A stretch of DNA of 64,000 bases from Actinomycetota bacterium (GTDB lineage: Bacteria > Actinomycetota > Actinomycetes > Nanopelagicales > Nanopelagicaceae). Positions 24,046 to 32,253 of this stretch are shown here, piece after piece. The DNA lies in NCBI GenBank assembly GCA_016870715.1, contig VGAL01000002.1:34204-98203 (forward strand), written 5' to 3'. How positions within the stretch are numbered: position 1 is the first letter of the stretch; each line of letters opens with the position of its first letter. Under the pieces are notes generated by a model. It saw only the letters and a list, made by a program, of their open reading frames with translations. It had not been told where the DNA came from and did no database searches. The position numbers and the translations under genes were made by a program.

Positions 24046-25242
24046 CTACTGCTGCGCAGCGACCAAAGTTGCCTTAACTACCTTCGTTACCTCCTCGCGC
24101 TTGACGGTAATGGAAACTCGGTCTCCTGGGGCTCGATTTCGGATTGCAACGATTAATTCATCTGGGTTGGTGATCACGCGTCCATCGAGGTTAATGATGA
24201 TGTCCCCTTCTTGAATACCCGCTGCATCTGCGGGACCTCCTGGTGAGACCGAAGTGATGAGCGCACCACTCTCGCCATAATTGGTATCAACCGAGACCCC
24301 CAAGATTGGATAAGAAGATTTTCCGGTTTTGATTAACTCTTCAGCTGTCCGTCGCGCCTGATTGATAGGGATAGCAAAACCAAGACCTATCGATCCAGTC
24401 TGTCCACTAAAAGATCCCAAAGTTGCGATTGCAGTGTTTACTCCGACTACCGCGCCAGTTCGATCCACGAGCGGACCACCCGAATTACCTGGATTGATCG
24501 CGGCATCGGTCTGTAGCGCATTGATGAAAGAACTCTCCCCTCGATTTGCGCCTGCAGTGACGGCACGATTTTTCGCGCTAATGATTCCCGATGTGACTGT
24601 TCCTGATAAACCAAGAGGCGATCCAATTGCGATTACCGAATCTCCAACTTGGACCGAATCGCTATTGCCAAATTGAAGCGCGGGCACTCCAGTTCGGGTC
24701 ACCTTGATTACTGCAAGATCGTATGCGGGATTTACGCCGACAATCTTTCCTCGTACAACTTTGCCATCATTGAACGAAACGTTAAGTGAGCCACCGCGTG
24801 CCACATTCTCCACCACGTGGTTATTGGTGAGTATGTATCCATCAGAACGAATCACAAATCCCGTACCGGTACCGGCGCCACTACGAGAGCGGGTCGAAAT
24901 GGAGACCACTGATGGCAGAACACGCGAAGCAATGGCTGCAACCGATTCTGGCGCACGTTCAACAGCGTTATTGGTCGCAACTAGATTGACCCGTGAATCA
25001 AAGAGTGCGGAACCATTTGCAAGATTCCCTGCGATGCCACCAATCGCCCCTGCAATCAACGCCATTCCCACCGCAAGACCAACGCTTACCCGCCCACCAT
25101 GTACCCCCCGGTGTCGCTGCGCTGATGCACCTCGATCAGGAAATGGCTGCGCGCTCTGCGGAAGGTAAAAATTTGCAGGCACGTTTGGACGTTGATTATG
25201 GGCATACTGCGCCGCCGGTGACCACCACTCTGGTTGACTCAT
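24046..25242 (-). CDS. htrA: HtrA-like S1C serine protease with PDZ domain
   Basis: 398 residues. A proline-rich cytoplasmic N-terminus (1-50) leads to one membrane segment (about 51-73), a trypsin-like domain with triad His142 (TNNHVV), Asp175 (YDLAV) and Ser254 (GNSGGP), and one C-terminal PDZ domain (about 300-395). It is an extracytoplasmic quality-control protease of the DegP/DegS type. AAGGAGAG lies nine bases before the ATG at 25242. In many actinobacteria sigE and its anti-sigma gene stand immediately upstream; here the O-methyltransferase is the next gene. Confidence 0.93.
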   Translation of the reverse strand: MSQPEWWSPAAQYAHNQRPNVPANFYLPQSAQPFPDRGASAQRHRGVHGGRVSVGLAVGMALIAGAIGGIAGNLANGSALFDSRVNLVATNNAVERAPESVAAIASRVLPSVVSISTRSRSGAGTGTGFVIRSDGYILTNNHVVENVARGGSLNVSFNDGKVVRGKIVGVNPAYDLAVIKVTRTGVPALQFGNSDSVQVGDSVIAIGSPLGLSGTVTSGIISAKNRAVTAGANRGESSFINALQTDAAINPGNSGGPLVDRTGAVVGVNTAIATLGSFSGQTGSIGLGFAIPINQARRTAEELIKTGKSSYPILGVSVDTNYGESGALITSVSPGGPADAAGIQEGDIIINLDGRVITNPDELIVAIRNRAPGDRVSITVKREEVTKVVKATLVAAQQ

Positions 25243-25356
25243 AGTGAGTAACTCTCCTTGGTTGGTAAGTTGAACTATGGCTCCAGAATTCCAAAGAAAC
25301 CTGAGAGCGCGCTGAAATTCCCCCTAAACCTAAGACAGAAACCGGCCTATCGCCAG

Positions 25357-25992
25357 TTATCGCTTGACCGCCATAAAAAGGCCATCTCCCACACCAACAA
25401 GCGAACAGGTCCACCGCTCGCGATCTGCGCGCAAATTACGGAGCAACTCACGTCGAGCGACGGTGACCTCATCTCGTTGAGCTAAATCTGCGACTTTGTC
25501 ACCATGCAAGGCATGTACCAGGAGACAGACACCACCGCTCCGTAATACACGATGAGCTTGCTCAATAAGATCACCGCTCTCATCTGAATATTCTCGAACA
25601 ACAATCATGTCGTAACCCGAATCGGTGAGTTTTCGCAAGATCTCATATGGCGCGCCATGGATCAATCGAACCCGCTGTGGCGAGATTCCCATCTCATCAC
25701 ATGCTTGTCGAGCTAGATGCACATGCTCTGCCTCTGCATCAATAGATGTAAGCGTGCCACTCTCTTTTATTCCATCTGCGAGCCATAACGTACCTACGCC
25801 CGTTCCAGTCCCTAATTCAACTGCACTGTGAACCTGAATTGCACGTGCAAGCATCTGCAAGAAGGCGCCAGTTCCTTGAGATGGTTCATCGCTTCCTAAT
25901 TCAGAACCTCGACTTCGAGCGCTCTGTATTTCGAGCTCTTCAACAATGAAACTCTCAATGAATTCCCTGACCTTCTCGAGTTGCTCACTCAT
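25357..25992 (-). CDS. SAM-dependent O-methyltransferase
   Basis: 211 residues with the class I methyltransferase fold. The SAM-binding glycine loop is VELGTGTGVGTLWLA (about 66-80), followed by the acidic SIDAEAEH and the YDMIVVRE strand. It resembles the caffeoyl-CoA/catechol O-methyltransferase-like group encoded near sigE-htrA in actinobacteria; substrate unknown. The ATG at 25992 overlaps the pepA stop by four bases (ATGA) and is preferred over one five codons upstream. The 114-base gap to htrA contains no gene. Confidence 0.87.
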   Translation of the reverse strand: MSEQLEKVREFIESFIVEELEIQSARSRGSELGSDEPSQGTGAFLQMLARAIQVHSAVELGTGTGVGTLWLADGIKESGTLTSIDAEAEHVHLARQACDEMGISPQRVRLIHGAPYEILRKLTDSGYDMIVVREYSDESGDLIEQAHRVLRSGGVCLLVHALHGDKVADLAQRDEVTVARRELLRNLRADRERWTCSLVGVGDGLFMAVKR

Positions 25993-27494
25993 AAGGTCTG
26001 TAACCATTCGGTGAGCAAGCGAACTCCAAATCCTGTCCCGCCTTTCGGGTTCTCCCCTGAATCCGAATCACTCCTACCCACCCCTGCAATATCGAAATGG
26101 ACCCATTTGGTTTTCTTAGTACCACCAACAAATTTCTCAAGGAAGAGCGCTGCGGTGATGGAACCAGCGCCGACGCTTGGCTTTTCGGCAATATTTTTGA
26201 AATCAGCAACATGAGATCGAAGGCTCGTTGCATACTCGTCGACTAAGGGCATGTGCCAGACACGATCTCCCGAACTCTCACCTGCTTTAGAGAACTTGGC
26301 AGCTAAAGTGAAATCTCGGGTGTACATCGCCGCATAATGTCTACTCAATCCAAGAGTCGCTGCCCCAGTTAATGTAGCAAGATCAATGAGATAATCAGGG
26401 TCTAACTTTTCCATCGCATAACCTATGCCGTCCGCGAGCACTAATCGCCCTTCTGCATCAGTATCGATAACCTCGACAGTCTGCCCGTCGTAATGGGTAA
26501 TCACATCAGATGGTCGCTGTGAAGTGGCCGAGAGTAAATTCTCAGCACACATCAATAATCCCGTGATTCGGCAATCTATTCCAAGCTCTGCTGCTGCCTT
26601 GATTGCTCCGAGAATTGCAGCCGCTCCTGCCATATCGCTCTTCATGGCCACCATGTTCTCGTAGGGACGTTTGAGTGAGACCCCTCCGGTGTCGAACATT
26701 ATGCCTTTTCCAACGAGTACTACATGGGGACCCTTACGCTTTCGCGAATTGTAAGAAATCTCAATCATCGCAGGTGGTCGCTTGGGTGAAGAATTTCCCA
26801 CTGCAGTTAAACCGCCAAAGCGCGCCAGCGCCTTTGCACCCTGATGCACGGTGATTTCTACTGGTGACTTGCCTAGCGCTTTGCGCGCTTGGGTTGCCAT
26901 CCACTGTGGACTCTTCATATTTGAAGGCGTATGAATGAGATCTCGCGTTAACAGCGCTCCCTCTAACATCGCCTCTGCTTCTTTCACGTCGTACTCTCGT
27001 AATACAGTAAATGATGGGGCTTGTTTGTTCGAGATAATTTCCTTACTCCCGCTTATCTTGAATTGATACGCCGCCAATGCAAGCGCTAACGCATGGGAGC
27101 GAGTCAACTCGCCTTTGCCGCCACAGAGCGAAGCGCAACTCTGGGAGCTCCCTCGGAGTTTTCTCCCGATAGCGCTCCCGGCTTTCACGAGATCGCTGCG
27201 CGTGCCATCGCCAACTCCCACCAGATAGATGCTCTTTAATGAGGATGCGTTGCCAGAAGTGACAGGGATGTCAAGAAGTTCTCCTGCTTTGCCAGTCAGT
27301 GAATGTCGAACCACCAAGTCATTGAGATTTACATCAAAAGACTTAAGGAAAGTTCGAACCTCGGCACCTGCCTCAAGAAATACTTTGGCAGGCTCACCTT
27401 TTTTTACAGGTATCGCAAGCACATCACTTTTTCGTAAAGTGGAGGAGGTGTACGGAAGAATCCGAGGGTGCTGCTGAGCGGTAGGTCGAGGCAC
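25989..27494 (-). CDS. pepA: Leucyl aminopeptidase (M17)
   Basis: 501 residues. The N-terminal macro-like domain (about 1-170) precedes the catalytic domain with GKGIMFDTGG, MKSDMAGAAA and NTDAEGRLVLADG, which hold the two zinc ions and the bicarbonate site. It removes N-terminal residues from cytosolic peptides. The GTG start at 27494 is backed by TACGGT six bases upstream. Coupled to the downstream O-methyltransferase by a four-base overlap. Confidence 0.95.
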   Translation of the reverse strand: MPRPTAQQHPRILPYTSSTLRKSDVLAIPVKKGEPAKVFLEAGAEVRTFLKSFDVNLNDLVVRHSLTGKAGELLDIPVTSGNASSLKSIYLVGVGDGTRSDLVKAGSAIGRKLRGSSQSCASLCGGKGELTRSHALALALAAYQFKISGSKEIISNKQAPSFTVLREYDVKEAEAMLEGALLTRDLIHTPSNMKSPQWMATQARKALGKSPVEITVHQGAKALARFGGLTAVGNSSPKRPPAMIEISYNSRKRKGPHVVLVGKGIMFDTGGVSLKRPYENMVAMKSDMAGAAAILGAIKAAAELGIDCRITGLLMCAENLLSATSQRPSDVITHYDGQTVEVIDTDAEGRLVLADGIGYAMEKLDPDYLIDLATLTGAATLGLSRHYAAMYTRDFTLAAKFSKAGESSGDRVWHMPLVDEYATSLRSHVADFKNIAEKPSVGAGSITAALFLEKFVGGTKKTKWVHFDIAGVGRSDSDSGENPKGGTGFGVRLLTEWLQTL

Positions 27495-27500
27495 TTGCTA

Positions 27501-27506
27501 ACCGTA
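27501..27506 (-). promoter_or_regulatory. Leaderless-type -10 element of pepA
   Basis: TACGGT on the minus strand, six bases before the GTG at 27494. The same hexamer with the same spacing precedes dapD and accD. Confidence 0.5.
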
Positions 27507-27513
27507 GCGCCTG

Positions 27514-28704
27514 TCAATGGCGGAGCAAGCGAAAGAACGCTACTCCGATCACGCCACTTATGAGCGAACCGGCCATCACTGCGGTAACCGCGAGATCCTG
27601 AAGCTCCGGCTCGGTAAATGCCAACTTAGCGATAAAAATGGCAACAGTGAATCCGATCCCCGCGGTGCTGCCGACCGCAACAAGAGCGCTATTGGCCGTT
27701 TCTGGTGGAAGTTGCGCCACCCGCGCAGCAACGGCTGCCTTTGCGGTGAGAAAAATACCGAGTGGCTTACCCACCACTAAGCCCAAGACGATTCCCCAAG
27801 CGATGGGTGATGTACGTGCTGCATCTATCGCAGAGGCAGAGATCGCTACGCCAGAGTTTGCGAGTGCAAAAAGTGGCACAACCACAAATGCCGAAAATCC
27901 ATGAAAGTTGCCTTGTAATTTCTCGACAAGTGTCAGTCTGCCATCTTCAATATCTTCAAGTCTTTTATCGGTAATCGTTGTTGCTGGAGTGAGTAAACCC
28001 ATGATTACACCGGCAAGGGTTGGGTGCACTCCTGCCTTATATAGGCTAAACCAGAGTAACAATCCCACAATTGCGTAGACATAACTCTTGATCACTCCGA
28101 TCTTCTGTAAAACCAGAACTGCAAGCGTTGCACCGAGAGCGGCAAGTAACCATGAGAAGAGAGCGCCCGCTGAAAAAACGAAAGCGATGATGATAATCGC
28201 ACCGATATCGTCGATGACTGCCAGAGCTAAAAGAAAAGATTTCAAACCATCTGTAGCCCGCGAACCCATCAATGCAAGAATTCCTACCGCTAATGCAATA
28301 TCTGTTGCTACCGGAATCGCCCATCCTTCCGGAGCGGTTGATCCTGCGATGGCTAGATAAATCAGAGCCGGTATCGCCATGCCACCTATCGCAGCAAAAA
28401 AAGGCGCGGCAGCCGAGCGAATTTCAGATAGGTGTCCAGAGGTAAGTTCCCGTTTGATCTCAAGACCAACGACAAAGAAAAAGATGGTCATCAACCCATA
28501 GTTAATCAATTTGAGAATTGTGAGCTCTAGATCTATCCCAAGGGGTTTGAGCGAGAATGAAAAATCTAAGGTCTTGAAATAAGCATCAGCAAAGGGTGAG
28601 TTTGCAATGAGCAAACCAAGAGTTGCTGCAAAGAGTAAGAGGATTCCAGAGGAGCTCTCTTTTTCGAGGAAATCTCGAAACGGAGCAAATCTATTTTTTG
28701 ACAA
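27514..28704 (-). CDS. nhaA: Na+/H+ antiporter NhaA
   Basis: 396 residues, about 12 transmembrane helices. The paired aspartates of the ion site are in LALAVIDDIGAI (about 160-170), and FLEKESSSGILLLFAA opens the first helix as in NhaA. It exchanges internal sodium for external protons across the cytoplasmic membrane. The only start upstream of the conserved N-terminus is TTG at 28704, which overlaps the DUF3117 gene by 14 bases; no clear ribosome site precedes it, so translation may depend on coupling. Confidence 0.94.
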   Translation of the reverse strand: MSKNRFAPFRDFLEKESSSGILLLFAATLGLLIANSPFADAYFKTLDFSFSLKPLGIDLELTILKLINYGLMTIFFFVVGLEIKRELTSGHLSEIRSAAAPFFAAIGGMAIPALIYLAIAGSTAPEGWAIPVATDIALAVGILALMGSRATDGLKSFLLALAVIDDIGAIIIIAFVFSAGALFSWLLAALGATLAVLVLQKIGVIKSYVYAIVGLLLWFSLYKAGVHPTLAGVIMGLLTPATTITDKRLEDIEDGRLTLVEKLQGNFHGFSAFVVVPLFALANSGVAISASAIDAARTSPIAWGIVLGLVVGKPLGIFLTAKAAVAARVAQLPPETANSALVAVGSTAGIGFTVAIFIAKLAFTEPELQDLAVTAVMAGSLISGVIGVAFFRLLRH

Positions 28705-28870
28705 GCGCTACGGCAGCAGAGAGGCACTCGGAGAGTCGGTTCGCTTCATCTGCATTGAGTTCAACTACCAAACGTCCGCCACCCTCGAGCGGTACACGCA
28801 TCACCAGGCTCCGGTTCTCTTTAGTGACCTCCATAGGACCATCACCGGTTCGGGGTTTCATAGCTGCCAT
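28691..28870 (-). CDS. DUF3117 family protein
   Basis: 59 residues with the highly conserved family start MAAMKPRTGDGP, then MEVTKENR, VMRVPLEGGGRLVVELNADEA. The family is found across actinobacteria and has no known function; strict conservation of a tiny cytosolic protein suggests a general role. ATG at 28870 matches the family start; GATAAT lies six bases upstream, possibly a leaderless-type promoter. The gene follows the sigma-like gene by seven bases. Confidence 0.9.
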   Translation of the reverse strand: MAAMKPRTGDGPMEVTKENRSLVMRVPLEGGGRLVVELNADEANRLSECLSAAVALVKK

Positions 28871-28877
28871 TCCCGAA

Positions 28878-29078
28878 TTATCTCGCACTCTCGCCAGCCT
28901 GGGAAATTAGGGCCGCAATCCGAGCCCGCCCCCGCTCCAACACCACCAATACTGCCCGTTCCGGGACAGAGAGGAGCCGGGCAATCTCAGGTATCGAGCG
29001 GCGCTGCAGGTAGACCAGGGTGAGGATTGTTCTCTCCTCCTCCGGCAGGCGCTCGAGCAAGTCGAGAAAGGGGCTCAT
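28878..29078 (-). CDS. Sigma-70 region 4-like helix-turn-helix protein
   Basis: 66 residues. LDLLERLPEEERTILTLVYLQRRS followed by IPEIARLLSVPERAVLVVLERGRARI is the layout of sigma factor region 4.2, the part that reads the -35 element, but regions 2 and 3 are missing. It may be an anti-sigma-like or coactivator protein, or a relic of an ECF sigma factor. The ATG at 29078 has GGAGG thirteen bases upstream, a long spacing. A frame extending to 29186 overlaps the SRPBCC gene and adds no sigma-like residues. Read in parts, no part exceeds the usual region 4 length. Confidence 0.6.
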   Translation of the reverse strand: MSPFLDLLERLPEEERTILTLVYLQRRSIPEIARLLSVPERAVLVVLERGRARIAALISQAGESAR

Positions 29079-29143
29079 ATTGGTGAGATTACCTCCAAAC
29101 CTTGGTAAATCCTTAAGGCGTGATCTTCCAGATGCTGACCAAA

Positions 29144-29542
29144 TCAGCTCCGTATCTGGCGGGCAAAGCGGTGCAAGCTGAGCCAAACCCCCAGAGCAAG
29201 TCCAGGTTTTAACAGGGTTGCTAGCGCTCCAGTTAACTCTTCATTCCATGTAAAACGGGTGTGAGCAGGATCGAGCACTTCTAACTCAAAGTAGCCCGTT
29301 CCTCGAAGCCACCTGCCGTAATGGAGCACATCACAGCGATGTGGCGGCTCCCATCTGCGAACCTCCATGTGATCCCAGATTCCCAACAGAGCGCGACTTG
29401 GAACTACTCCGGTAAATGCCGCAATTTTCGTGCCCACTCCACCGTGATCCTCAAGCACATCCACGCGGGTTGCCAACATCCACTCCCCTTGAGAGGTCCA
29501 ATCGGCAATCGCATCCCAGATTTTTTGGATTGGAGCCTTCAT
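29144..29542 (-). CDS. SRPBCC (START-like) family protein
   Basis: 132 residues matching the polyketide cyclase/dehydrase branch of the START superfamily: KAPIQKIWDAIADW near the start, a GVGTKI strand and the C-terminal long helix LGVWLSLHRFARQI. Such proteins hold hydrophobic ligands in a helix-grip fold; substrate unknown. The ATG at 29542 is the only ordinary start, yet the codons just upstream read LEFTLT, which looks like the missing first beta strand. It starts 13 bases after the MFS gene ends. Confidence 0.72.
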   Translation of the reverse strand: MKAPIQKIWDAIADWTSQGEWMLATRVDVLEDHGGVGTKIAAFTGVVPSRALLGIWDHMEVRRWEPPHRCDVLHYGRWLRGTGYFELEVLDPAHTRFTWNEELTGALATLLKPGLALGVWLSLHRFARQIRS

Positions 29543-29555
29543 CGTGAGAGTGAAT

Positions 29556-30785
29556 TCAAGTTTTATTTCGCACCATCCGAACTTCCCGTACCGAGAGAGC
29601 GGTTACTGTTGCAACAAATACTAATGCAGCGAGTATGAAGATCGCATTTTTTGTACCAATCTGCTCAGCTAGTGGGCCGATGAAAATTAGCCCGATTGGC
29701 GCCAATGCATAGGAGCCCAGAGCATCATATGAAACAACGCGTGAATAGGATTCTTCAGGAATGTTATGTTGCATCGAGGTGCTCCATGCGACATAGAAAA
29801 TCTCGATTGCCACACCAGCAAAAAAAGATATCACTATCGGAATCCAGATATTGCTTGCAAATGTTATGGAGAAAATCCAAGCGCTCATGAAGAGCATGGG
29901 AGTGATTCCGTAGATCATCGGCTTACTCAAAGTGAAGCGGAGTAAGGCAAGTCCAGTAACAATCATTCCTGCCGTCGAAACAGCCAAAATCAAAGACCAT
30001 TCCCGGGGTCCATACCCGCTCTCCTTGATTGCCAGCGGTCCTAGAACTCCGAGTGTTGATTCATAGGCGAGATTGATGAAGGTGAAAGAGACGACAACAG
30101 AAACCACCCACTTACGGGCGATGAACTCGCGCCAACCAGCGCGGAGTTGGTGAAACATCGTCCCACTGTCATCTCGAGAGATCCGCAGTAAATCGATTGT
30201 CCATACCAAGACGCCTGCAGTGAAGAAACTAAGCGCATCAACGGCAAGCGCCCACCCTGAACCTGCAACTGCTACAAGCACTCCTCCAAGTAGCGCGCCG
30301 CTGGTATATCCAAAGTTTGTCAGTAATCCGATAACGCTATTTCCCCGTTGAAGCTCCTCTTTGGGGAGAATCTCCGGCAATACTCCTGAAAATGCTGGCC
30401 ACCAGAGAGCATTGAGGATGCCAAAGAGCGCTCCCATCACGCAAAGGAGAGGAATTGAGACGAAACCAAAGATGAAACTCGTTGCGCTCACCATCACGAA
30501 GGCGCTACCCAGAATGTCGGTGCCGCCAACAATCTTATTTCGTTTATAGCGATCGCCTACAACCCCACCAAAAAGCATAAAAAGTAGGAGCGGGATCATT
30601 TGCGAACCTAGGACCAAACTTAGTTGTGAGGCAGTGCCATTTGGCAGACCAAGTACTCCAAAAGATAATGCGATAGGCGTGATTCCATTGCCAAGATTAG
30701 AGATAAATCGCGCGGACGCTAACTTTGTGAACCCGTTATACCGTGTCAGTGCACGGACATCGCTAAGAATTTCGGATGCAGGCAT
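29556..30785 (-). CDS. MFS transporter (MFS_3 / enterobactin-exporter-like)
   Basis: 409 residues with twelve hydrophobic segments and the loop motif GGVVGDRYKRNK between helices 2 and 3. Overall pattern (LASARFISNLGNGI, FSGVLPEILPKEELQRGN) fits the MFS_3 group with macrolide or siderophore exporters; no substrate can be assigned. The ATG at 30785 with GAAGAG upstream overlaps the LOG gene end by 23 bases; a longer reading to 30818 is less likely. Probably co-transcribed with the LOG gene. Confidence 0.85.
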   Translation of the reverse strand: MPASEILSDVRALTRYNGFTKLASARFISNLGNGITPIALSFGVLGLPNGTASQLSLVLGSQMIPLLLFMLFGGVVGDRYKRNKIVGGTDILGSAFVMVSATSFIFGFVSIPLLCVMGALFGILNALWWPAFSGVLPEILPKEELQRGNSVIGLLTNFGYTSGALLGGVLVAVAGSGWALAVDALSFFTAGVLVWTIDLLRISRDDSGTMFHQLRAGWREFIARKWVVSVVVSFTFINLAYESTLGVLGPLAIKESGYGPREWSLILAVSTAGMIVTGLALLRFTLSKPMIYGITPMLFMSAWIFSITFASNIWIPIVISFFAGVAIEIFYVAWSTSMQHNIPEESYSRVVSYDALGSYALAPIGLIFIGPLAEQIGTKNAIFILAALVFVATVTALSVREVRMVRNKT

Positions 30786-31302
30786 CGAGCGACTCTTCGA
30801 TAGTGGTAGTCCACACAATATGATCGAGTTGATGTGGCTTGAGGAATCTCTGATTCGCTAAGTGCTCAATAAAGTCACGGAGTGGCGTATAGAATCCAGT
30901 TGGATCGAGAATAATAACTGGCTTCTCATGAAATCCAAGAGAGCGCCCGACCCAAATTTCGAAGAACTCTTCCATCGTTCCGGCGCCGCCAGGTAACGTG
31001 ATGAAGGCATCTGAAAATTGATCGAGTAGCGCCTTTCGTACTCTCATATCATCGACTACATGTAATTCGGTTGCTTGATGATCAGCAAATTCATATTCGG
31101 CTAAGCGCTGCGGAATGACACCGATAGTCTCGCCTCCCAGTTCGCGACATGCTTTCGAGACTGCCCCCATCATCGAAATCTGGCCACCACCCCAGACCAG
31201 GGACCATTGTCTACGTGCGATGGCAGCGCCGAGTTCTCCAGCTAACTCAATATGCTCCGGAGCAATATTTTCTGAAGCCGAACAGTAAACCGCGATATGC
31301 AC
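30763..31302 (-). CDS. LOG family protein (TIGR00730), nucleotide 5'-monophosphate phosphoribohydrolase
   Basis: 179 residues with the nucleotide-binding GGGQISMMGAV and the catalytic PGGAGTMEEFFE motif of LOG proteins. These release free bases, for example cytokinins, from riboside monophosphates; in bacteria many clear damaged or regulatory nucleotides. Cytosolic dimer by family. The start is GTG at 31302, with TATCCT six bases upstream. It diverges from dapD, a neighbourhood I recall from mycobacteria. Confidence 0.9.
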   Translation of the reverse strand: MHIAVYCSASENIAPEHIELAGELGAAIARRQWSLVWGGGQISMMGAVSKACRELGGETIGVIPQRLAEYEFADHQATELHVVDDMRVRKALLDQFSDAFITLPGGAGTMEEFFEIWVGRSLGFHEKPVIILDPTGFYTPLRDFIEHLANQRFLKPHQLDHIVWTTTIEESLDACIRNS

Positions 31303-31308
31303 CCGCTC

Positions 31309-31332
31309 AGGATACGGGTAAAGCGGTACGGT
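31309..31332. promoter_or_regulatory. Divergent leaderless-type -10 elements of the LOG gene and dapD
   Basis: Minus strand: TATCCT at 31309-31314, six bases before the GTG at 31302. Plus strand: TACGGT at 31327-31332, six bases before the ATG at 31339. The two hexamers are 12 bases apart. Confidence 0.5.
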
Positions 31333-31338
31333 GTACTC

Positions 31339-32253
31339 ATGACGAGCGCCTCCGGTATTGGATTAGTAACAGTGGCATCCAATGGCACAGTCCTGGATGT
31401 CTGGTTCCCGCAGCCACATCTTGGCCCACTGTCCAATGCGGCTAGACCTGAGTTGGCACACCTTTGTGGCGATGAGAGCGAGAGAAAAGTCAGTAAAAAA
31501 GTTATCGAACTTGAAATCGATATCACCAAGGCGCCAACTTCGACAGAGGATGTCTACCTCCGCTTACATTTACTCTCCCATCGACTAGTCAAACCACACG
31601 GGCAATCTTTAGATGGAATATTCGCTTTACTGCCCAATGTTGTATGGACAAATCGAGGGCCGTGCCTTAACGAAAATTTTGAGATGACTCGAGCAGCGCT
31701 CATGAAGCAGGGACATGTGAGCGTTTTTGGCGTGGATAAATTCCCTCGCATGGTCGATTACGTCATCCCCTCAGGGGTAAGAATTGCCGATGCTGATCGG
31801 GTTCGGTTGGGCGCACATTTGGCAAGCGGAACGACAGTGATGCATGAAGGTTTCGTCAATTTCAATGCTGGAACATTGGGTGCATCAATGGTCGAAGGGC
31901 GAATCTCTGCTGGAGTAGTTGTAGGCGATGGTTCAGATATCGGCGGTGGCGCTTCAATCATGGGCACTCTCTCTGGCGGCGGCAAAGAGGTGATTTCAAT
32001 CGGAGAGAAAACGTTGCTTGGCGCTAACTCTGGCTTAGGAATCTCACTCGGTGATAATTGTGTAGTCGAGGCAGGGCTTTATTTAACTGCAGCATCTAAA
32101 GTCGTTCTCCCTGATGGTGAGGTCGTTAAGGCGCGCGCACTTTCCGGAGCGCACAATCTATTGTTCCGCCGGAATTCTCAAAGCGGCGCTATTGAGGCTC
32201 TTCCGAAAGGGGGAGATTGGGGCGGGCTCAATTCCGTTCTGCACGCTAACTAA
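31339..32253 (+). CDS. dapD: 2,3,4,5-tetrahydropyridine-2,6-dicarboxylate N-succinyltransferase
   Basis: 304 residues of the actinobacterial DapD type: an N-terminal alpha/beta domain (to about 120) and a left-handed beta-helix (about 140-270) with hexapeptide repeats such as GASMVEGRISAGVVVGDGSDIGGG (in parts). It transfers succinyl from succinyl-CoA to tetrahydrodipicolinate in lysine and diaminopimelate synthesis; DapC (4.8 kb) acts next and SucCD (59-61 kb) make the donor. The ATG at 31339 is set by the TACGGT six bases upstream; an in-frame ATG at 31297 lies inside the divergent LOG gene. The end overlaps the convergent SpoIID gene by eight bases. Confidence 0.93.
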   Translation: MTSASGIGLVTVASNGTVLDVWFPQPHLGPLSNAARPELAHLCGDESERKVSKKVIELEIDITKAPTSTEDVYLRLHLLSHRLVKPHGQSLDGIFALLPNVVWTNRGPCLNENFEMTRAALMKQGHVSVFGVDKFPRMVDYVIPSGVRIADADRVRLGAHLASGTTVMHEGFVNFNAGTLGASMVEGRISAGVVVGDGSDIGGGASIMGTLSGGGKEVISIGEKTLLGANSGLGISLGDNCVVEAGLYLTAASKVVLPDGEVVKARALSGAHNLLFRRNSQSGAIEALPKGGDWGGLNSVLHAN

